Below, one piece after another: positions 60,389 to 64,000 of a stretch of 64,000 bases of DNA. The notes under the pieces are model-generated. The model ran no database searches. It saw only the letters and a program-made list of their open reading frames with translations, and was not told the origin of the DNA. Position numbers and translations under genes: made by a program. The number at the start of each line of letters is the position of its first letter. Position 1 is the first letter of the stretch. This DNA comes from Cryptosporangium minutisporangium. GTDB lineage: Bacteria; Actinomycetota; Actinomycetes; Mycobacteriales; Cryptosporangiaceae. Location of the stretch: positions 1-64,000 of the forward strand of contig NZ_BAAAYN010000082.1 of NCBI RefSeq assembly GCF_039536245.1, written 5' to 3'.

Positions 60389-63307
60389 TCAGGAGATCGC
60401 GAACGCCTCCGGGGACGGGCACGAGCACACCAGGTTCCGGTCACCGAACGCGCCGTCGATGCGCCGCACCGGCGGCCAGTACTTGTCGGCCGTCCGGCCC
60501 GCCGGGTAGGCGCCGAGCGCCCGGTCGTACGGGTGCTCCCACTCCCCCGTCACCATCGCTGCGGTGTGCGGGGCGTTCGCCAGCGGGTTGTCGTCCTTGG
60601 GCCACGTCCCCGCGGCCACCGCGTCGATCTCTGCCCGGATCGCGATCATCGCGTCGCAGAACCGGTCGAGCTCGGCCAGGTCCTCGGACTCGGTCGGCTC
60701 CACCATCAGCGTCCCGGCCACCGGGAATGACATCGTCGGCGCGTGGAACCCGTAGTCGATCAGCCGCTTCGCGACGTCGTCCACGGTCACGCCGGTGCTC
60801 TTGGTCAGCGGACGCAGGTCGAGGATGCACTCGTGGGCCACCAGGCCCGCCGAACCTTCGGTACCCCCGGCGTACAGCACCGGGAAGTGCGGCCGCAGGC
60901 GCGCCGCGACGTAGTTGGCGGCGAGCACCGCCGCACCGGTCGCCGCGACCAGCCCTTCCGCCCCCATCAGCCGCAGGTACACCCACGGCACCGGCAGGAT
61001 GCCCGCCGATCCCCACGGCGCGGCCGACACCGGCCCGGGCCCGGTCTCCGGCCCCGCGTCGGGCCGCAGCGGGTGGTTGGGCAGGTACGGCGCGAGGTGC
61101 GACCGCACCGCGACCGGACCGATGCCCGGACCACCGCCGCCGTGCGGGATGCAGAACGTCTTGTGGAGGTTCAGGTGGCTGACGTCGGCGCCGAACTTGC
61201 CCGGCTTGGCGAACCCGAGCAGCGCGTTGAGGTTCGCGCCGTCCACGTACACCTGGCCGCCGGCGTCGTGCACGGCCGCGCAGACCTCGGTGATCGTCTC
61301 CTCGTAGACGCCGTGCGTCGAGGGGTAGGTCACCATCAGCGCCGCGAGGTCGTCCCGGTGCTGCTCGATCTTGGCCCGCAAGTCGTCCAGGTCGACGTTG
61401 CCGGCGCTGTCGCAGCCGACGACCGCGACCCGCAGCCCCGCCATCACCGCGCTGGCCGCGTTGGTGCCGTGCGCGGACGACGGGATCAGGCAGACGTCCC
61501 GGTGCGCCTCGCCGCGGTCGCGGTGGTACGACCGGATCGCGAGCAGACCGGCGAACTCACCCTGCGAACCGGCGTTCGGCTGCAGGCTCACCGCGTCGTA
61601 CCCGGTGACCTCGGCCAGCCACCGCTCCAGGTCGCCGATCATCGCGCCGTACCCGGCGGTCTGCTCGGCCGGCGCGAACGGGTGGATGTTCGCGAACTCC
61701 GGCCAGCTGACCGGCTCCATCTCGGTCGTCGCGTTGAGTTTCATCGTGCAGGAGCCGAGCGGAATCATGCCGCGGTCGAGCGCGTAATCCCGGTCGGAGA
61801 GCCGGCGGAGGTAACGCAGCATCGCGGTCTCGGACCGGTGCTCGGCGAAGACCGGGTGCTCCAGGTAGGCGCTGGTGCGCAACAGCGAGTCCGGGATCGC
61901 GTCCCCGGTCTCGACGTCCAGCGTCGACACGTCGAGCCCCGCGACGTCGAGCTCGGGGTCGTCGGAGCCGACCGCGGTCCAGACCGCCCGCAGGTGCTCG
62001 ACCGTCGTGGTCTCGTCGCAGGAGACGCCGATCGTGTCGGCGTCGACGCGCAGCAGGTTCACCCCGGCCGCGGCGGCGGTCGCCAGGATGTCGTCGGCGC
62101 GCCCCGGCACCGAGACCCGGACCGTGTCGAAGAACGTCTCGGTGACCACGGTGGCGCCGGGGAGGCGGCGCAGCCCGGCCGCGAGCACCGCCGCCATCCG
62201 GTGGGTGCGCAGCGCGATCTGGCGGAGCCCGTCCGGGCCGTGCCAGACGGCGTACGCCCCGGCCATCACCGCGAGCAGGACCTGCGCCGTACAGATGTTG
62301 CTGGTCGCCTTCTCCCGCCGGATGTGCTGCTCGCGGGTCTGCAGCGCGAGCCGGTACGCCGGGGCGCCGGCCGCGTCCCGGGAGACGCCGACCAGACGGC
62401 CGGGCAGCGACCGGGCCAGCTTCTCGGCCACCGCCATGTACCCGGCGTGCGGGCCGCCGAAGCCCAGCGGGACGCCGAAGCGCTGCGCCGAGCCGATCGC
62501 GATGTCGGCGCCGAGCTCACCCGGCGCCGTGAGCAGGCAGAGGCCGAGCAGGTCGGCCGCGACCGTGACCAGCGCGCTCCGTTCGTGCGCGGCGGCGATC
62601 AGTGCCCTCGGGTCGCGCAGCGTCCCGGAACTGGCCGGGTACTGCACGAGCAGTCCGAAGTACGGCTCCTCCGGGGGCGTCGCCAGGTCGCTGACCACCA
62701 GATCGATGCCGAGCGGCTCTGCCCGGGTGCGCAGTACCGCCAGCGTCTGCGGGTGCACCTCGGCGTCGACGACGAACGTGTCGGTGCCGAGCTTCTTGCC
62801 CGCGCGGCGGGCCAGCGTCATCGCCTCCGCGGCCGCGGTCGCCTCGTCCAGCAGGGACGCGCCGGCGACCGGCAGACCGGTCAGGTCGCTGACCACGGTC
62901 TGGAAGTTGAGCAGCGCCTCCAGGCGGCCCTGCGAGATCTCCGGCTGGTACGGCGTGTACGCGGTGTACCAGGCCGGGCTCTCCAGGACGTTACGGCGGA
63001 TCACCGGCGGCGTGACCGTGTCGGAGTAACCGAGCCCGATCATCTGGACCATCGGCCGGTTGCGAGCGGCGATCGCGCGCAGCTGGGCGGTCGCCTCGGG
63101 CTCCGACAGCGCCGGTGGCAGGTCGAGCGTGGCGTCCGGGCCGGTCAGCCGGATCGAGGCCGGGAGCGCCGCGGCCAGCAGCGCCTCGATCGAGGGCTGC
63201 CCGACGACGTCCAGCATCGTGGCGACGTCCGCGGCCGACGGGCCGATGTGGCGACGCGAGAACGGGCTCGCCGCGCCGAGCGAGGCGAGCGAGGGACGGT
63301 CGGTCAT
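60389..63307 (-). CDS. gcvP: Glycine dehydrogenase (decarboxylating), P-protein of the glycine cleavage system
   Basis: 972 residues, full-length single-chain GcvP. It decarboxylates glycine with pyridoxal phosphate and passes the aminomethyl group to lipoyl-GcvH. The N-terminal half ([33 protein letters not shown]) and the C-terminal half with the PLP lysine in [16 protein letters not shown] are intact; the Gly-rich loop follows directly. GGAG lies 4 nt before the ATG. Alone here: gcvT and gcvH are not in the window. Expression should be switched on by glycine through the riboswitch upstream. Confidence 0.97.
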   Translation of the reverse strand: MTDRPSLASLGAASPFSRRHIGPSAADVATMLDVVGQPSIEALLAAALPASIRLTGPDATLDLPPALSEPEATAQLRAIAARNRPMVQMIGLGYSDTVTPPVIRRNVLESPAWYTAYTPYQPEISQGRLEALLNFQTVVSDLTGLPVAGASLLDEATAAAEAMTLARRAGKKLGTDTFVVDAEVHPQTLAVLRTRAEPLGIDLVVSDLATPPEEPYFGLLVQYPASSGTLRDPRALIAAAHERSALVTVAADLLGLCLLTAPGELGADIAIGSAQRFGVPLGFGGPHAGYMAVAEKLARSLPGRLVGVSRDAAGAPAYRLALQTREQHIRREKATSNICTAQVLLAVMAGAYAVWHGPDGLRQIALRTHRMAAVLAAGLRRLPGATVVTETFFDTVRVSVPGRADDILATAAAAGVNLLRVDADTIGVSCDETTTVEHLRAVWTAVGSDDPELDVAGLDVSTLDVETGDAIPDSLLRTSAYLEHPVFAEHRSETAMLRYLRRLSDRDYALDRGMIPLGSCTMKLNATTEMEPVSWPEFANIHPFAPAEQTAGYGAMIGDLERWLAEVTGYDAVSLQPNAGSQGEFAGLLAIRSYHRDRGEAHRDVCLIPSSAHGTNAASAVMAGLRVAVVGCDSAGNVDLDDLRAKIEQHRDDLAALMVTYPSTHGVYEETITEVCAAVHDAGGQVYVDGANLNALLGFAKPGKFGADVSHLNLHKTFCIPHGGGGPGIGPVAVRSHLAPYLPNHPLRPDAGPETGPGPVSAAPWGSAGILPVPWVYLRLMGAEGLVAATGAAVLAANYVAARLRPHFPVLYAGGTEGSAGLVAHECILDLRPLTKSTGVTVDDVAKRLIDYGFHAPTMSFPVAGTLMVEPTESEDLAELDRFCDAMIAIRAEIDAVAAGTWPKDDNPLANAPHTAAMVTGEWEHPYDRALGAYPAGRTADKYWPPVRRIDGAFGDRNLVCSCPSPEAFAIS

Positions 63308-63346
63308 GGGGAGCTCCGGGAGTGTGGGAACACGGCGGACCGGTCT

Positions 63347-63556
63347 CCCCCTCTGTCATCGGTACCTGAGAGCTTCACCCGGCCGGAGTACTCCGAACGC
63401 GGGCTTGCACCGTCGGTGAGGCGCCGCACTGCGCCTGCTTTCCAGAGTCGTCCGGGCGTACCGACACGCCCACCGCACGGTCCGTTGGCCTGAGAGGTTC
63501 CGGGGAGGTTGCTCCTTCGGCGCCCGGGGCTGGCTGCCCAGGGACTCTCCCGCACG
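63347..63556 (-). promoter_or_regulatory. Tandem glycine riboswitch
   Basis: On the minus strand two glycine aptamers precede gcvP. The first shows GGGAGAGTCC, GCGCCGAAGGAGCAA (revcomp of 63509-63523) and CTCTCAGGC (63488-63496). The second shows GACTCTGGAAAGC, CACCGACGGTGCAA (63405-63418) and CTCTCAGGT (63364-63372) and ends in GACAGAGGGGG. Such tandem riboswitches turn on glycine cleavage genes when glycine is high. Confidence 0.9.
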
Positions 63557-63737
63557 GTTTATCAACGCACATCAGAAACTACCAGCCCGCGCGGCCCCCC
63601 GCGGGCGGCGTCCACCACACGGAGTTGCCCTTCAAGCGCCGCCAGGCGCGCAAGCCTTTGTCTGAACTGGAGCCCGCTCAGGGCGGCGCTGGCAGTCGAG
63701 CGGGCCGACGCCGTGACATTAAGGGGGGCCGTCATGA

Positions 63738-63773
63738 GGCCCGCTCGCCTGTCAGCGTCGTTCTGAGCGGGCC
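63738..63773 (-). terminator. Hairpin after the right-edge gene
   Basis: Perfect 9-bp arms (63738-63746 and 63765-63773), 5 nt past the stop of the minus-strand gene at the edge. No T-run. Confidence 0.5.
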
Positions 63774-63777
63774 GCGA

Positions 63778-64000
63778 TCACCCGGTGCGGCGGGCGCGGC
63801 GGCGGGAGAGTTCGTCCGCGTCGGGGCGGGCGGCTGGGGACGGGGTGCCGTTGGCACGCTCGCCCGGCAGCTTCGCGAGGCTGCCCTCGATCTCCCGGAA
63901 CGCCCCACCGACCGCGATCCCGAACACGCCCTGGCCGCCCTGGAGCAGGTCTACGACCTCCTCCGGCGACGTGCACTCGTACACCGTCGTGCCGTCGGAG
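63778..64000 (-). CDS. C-terminal part of a protein cut by the window edge
   Basis: The frame is open to the right edge and reads SDGTTVYECTSPEEVVDLLQ, then GGQGVFGIAVGGAFREIEG, then a polar tail ending RRARRTG. The codon at 63984 is a GTG, but in-frame coding sense continues past it, so the gene probably starts outside the window. The middle looks like a short helix-turn domain; I do not recognise it. Confidence 0.5.
   Translation of the reverse strand, partial: SDGTTVYECTSPEEVVDLLQGGQGVFGIAVGGAFREIEGSLAKLPGERANGTPSPAARPDADELSRRRARRTG

Noticed and set aside
59843-60444. Minus-strand Arg/Gly-rich frames between DUF5999 and gcvP
   Set aside because: Composition follows GC content only; no Shine-Dalgarno and no recognisable domain.
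60743-63493. 916-residue plus-strand protein opposite gcvP
   Set aside because: It is the antisense shadow of a highly conserved enzyme, dominated by Arg, Val, Asp and Gly, with no domain.

Overview
The window is about 70% GC and reads as chromosome of a free-living, probably filamentous actinomycete. The signs are GTG and TTG starts, GTGA/ATGA gene overlaps, leaderless promoters, F420-type oxidoreductases, DUF5999 and DUF6318 proteins, a tandem glycine riboswitch before gcvP, and DtxR/IdeR-type iron boxes. I cannot name the genus from sequence alone. No rRNA, tRNA, CRISPR array or intact transposase was seen.

Layout. 1-5.9 kb: small proteins, a PaiB-like protein, a PheS-related ligase (SrmL type), DUF72, and a PoxB-like ThDP enzyme. 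6-10.9 kb: siderophore system A, with binding lipoprotein plus reductase on minus and two permeases plus ATPase on plus, divergent around an iron box. 10.9-16.9 kb: SgcJ-like protein behind a MerR-style promoter, serine hydrolase, VOC protein, methyltransferase, lipoprotein, a stand-alone LexA-like domain, and an MFS exporter with its TetR regulator. 16.9-20.3 kb: small proteins, a probable toxin-antitoxin pair, a broken small gene, and a PadR pair. 20.5-32.7 kb: luciferase-like oxidoreductases, beta-helix protein, an ABC-2/GntR operon, a GT2-GtrA fusion followed by a GT39 enzyme, DUF1905, DUF1990 and a GlcD-like oxidase. 32.7-34.3 kb: PrcB-like protein facing a trypsin-like protease.

34.4-40.4 kb holds siderophore system B (ATPase, two permeases, reductase, binding lipoprotein on minus; AraC regulator on plus), again with an iron box. 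Between its second permease and its ATPase lie exactly 19 head-to-tail 32-bp units. Read on the minus strand, each unit is a complete 11-codon minicistron. It starts inside the previous stop (ATGA) and carries a Shine-Dalgarno for the next. This is the most unusual structure in the window and resembles mycobacterial MIRU elements in concept.

40.5-51.7 kb: DUF4383, a PPOX flavoprotein and WYL regulator around a third iron box, a berberine-oxidase remnant, SDR, STAS, a GGDEF-EAL enzyme, a degenerate histidine kinase, GNAT, LysR and a cyclase. 51.7-53.7 kb: an integrase-like gene bracketed by hairpins, a 50-bp palindrome and three different repeat arrays. 53.7-64 kb: OmpA-like, DUF6318 and VWA proteins, pabB, DUF5999, gcvP with its riboswitch, and one gene cut by the right edge.

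Working picture: iron supply is the main theme. Both systems import ferric siderophores, pair the binding protein with a siderophore-interacting reductase that would release iron, and sit under iron-responsive sites. The GGDEF-EAL/STAS/sensor group and the paired exporter-regulator operons look like independent sensing modules.
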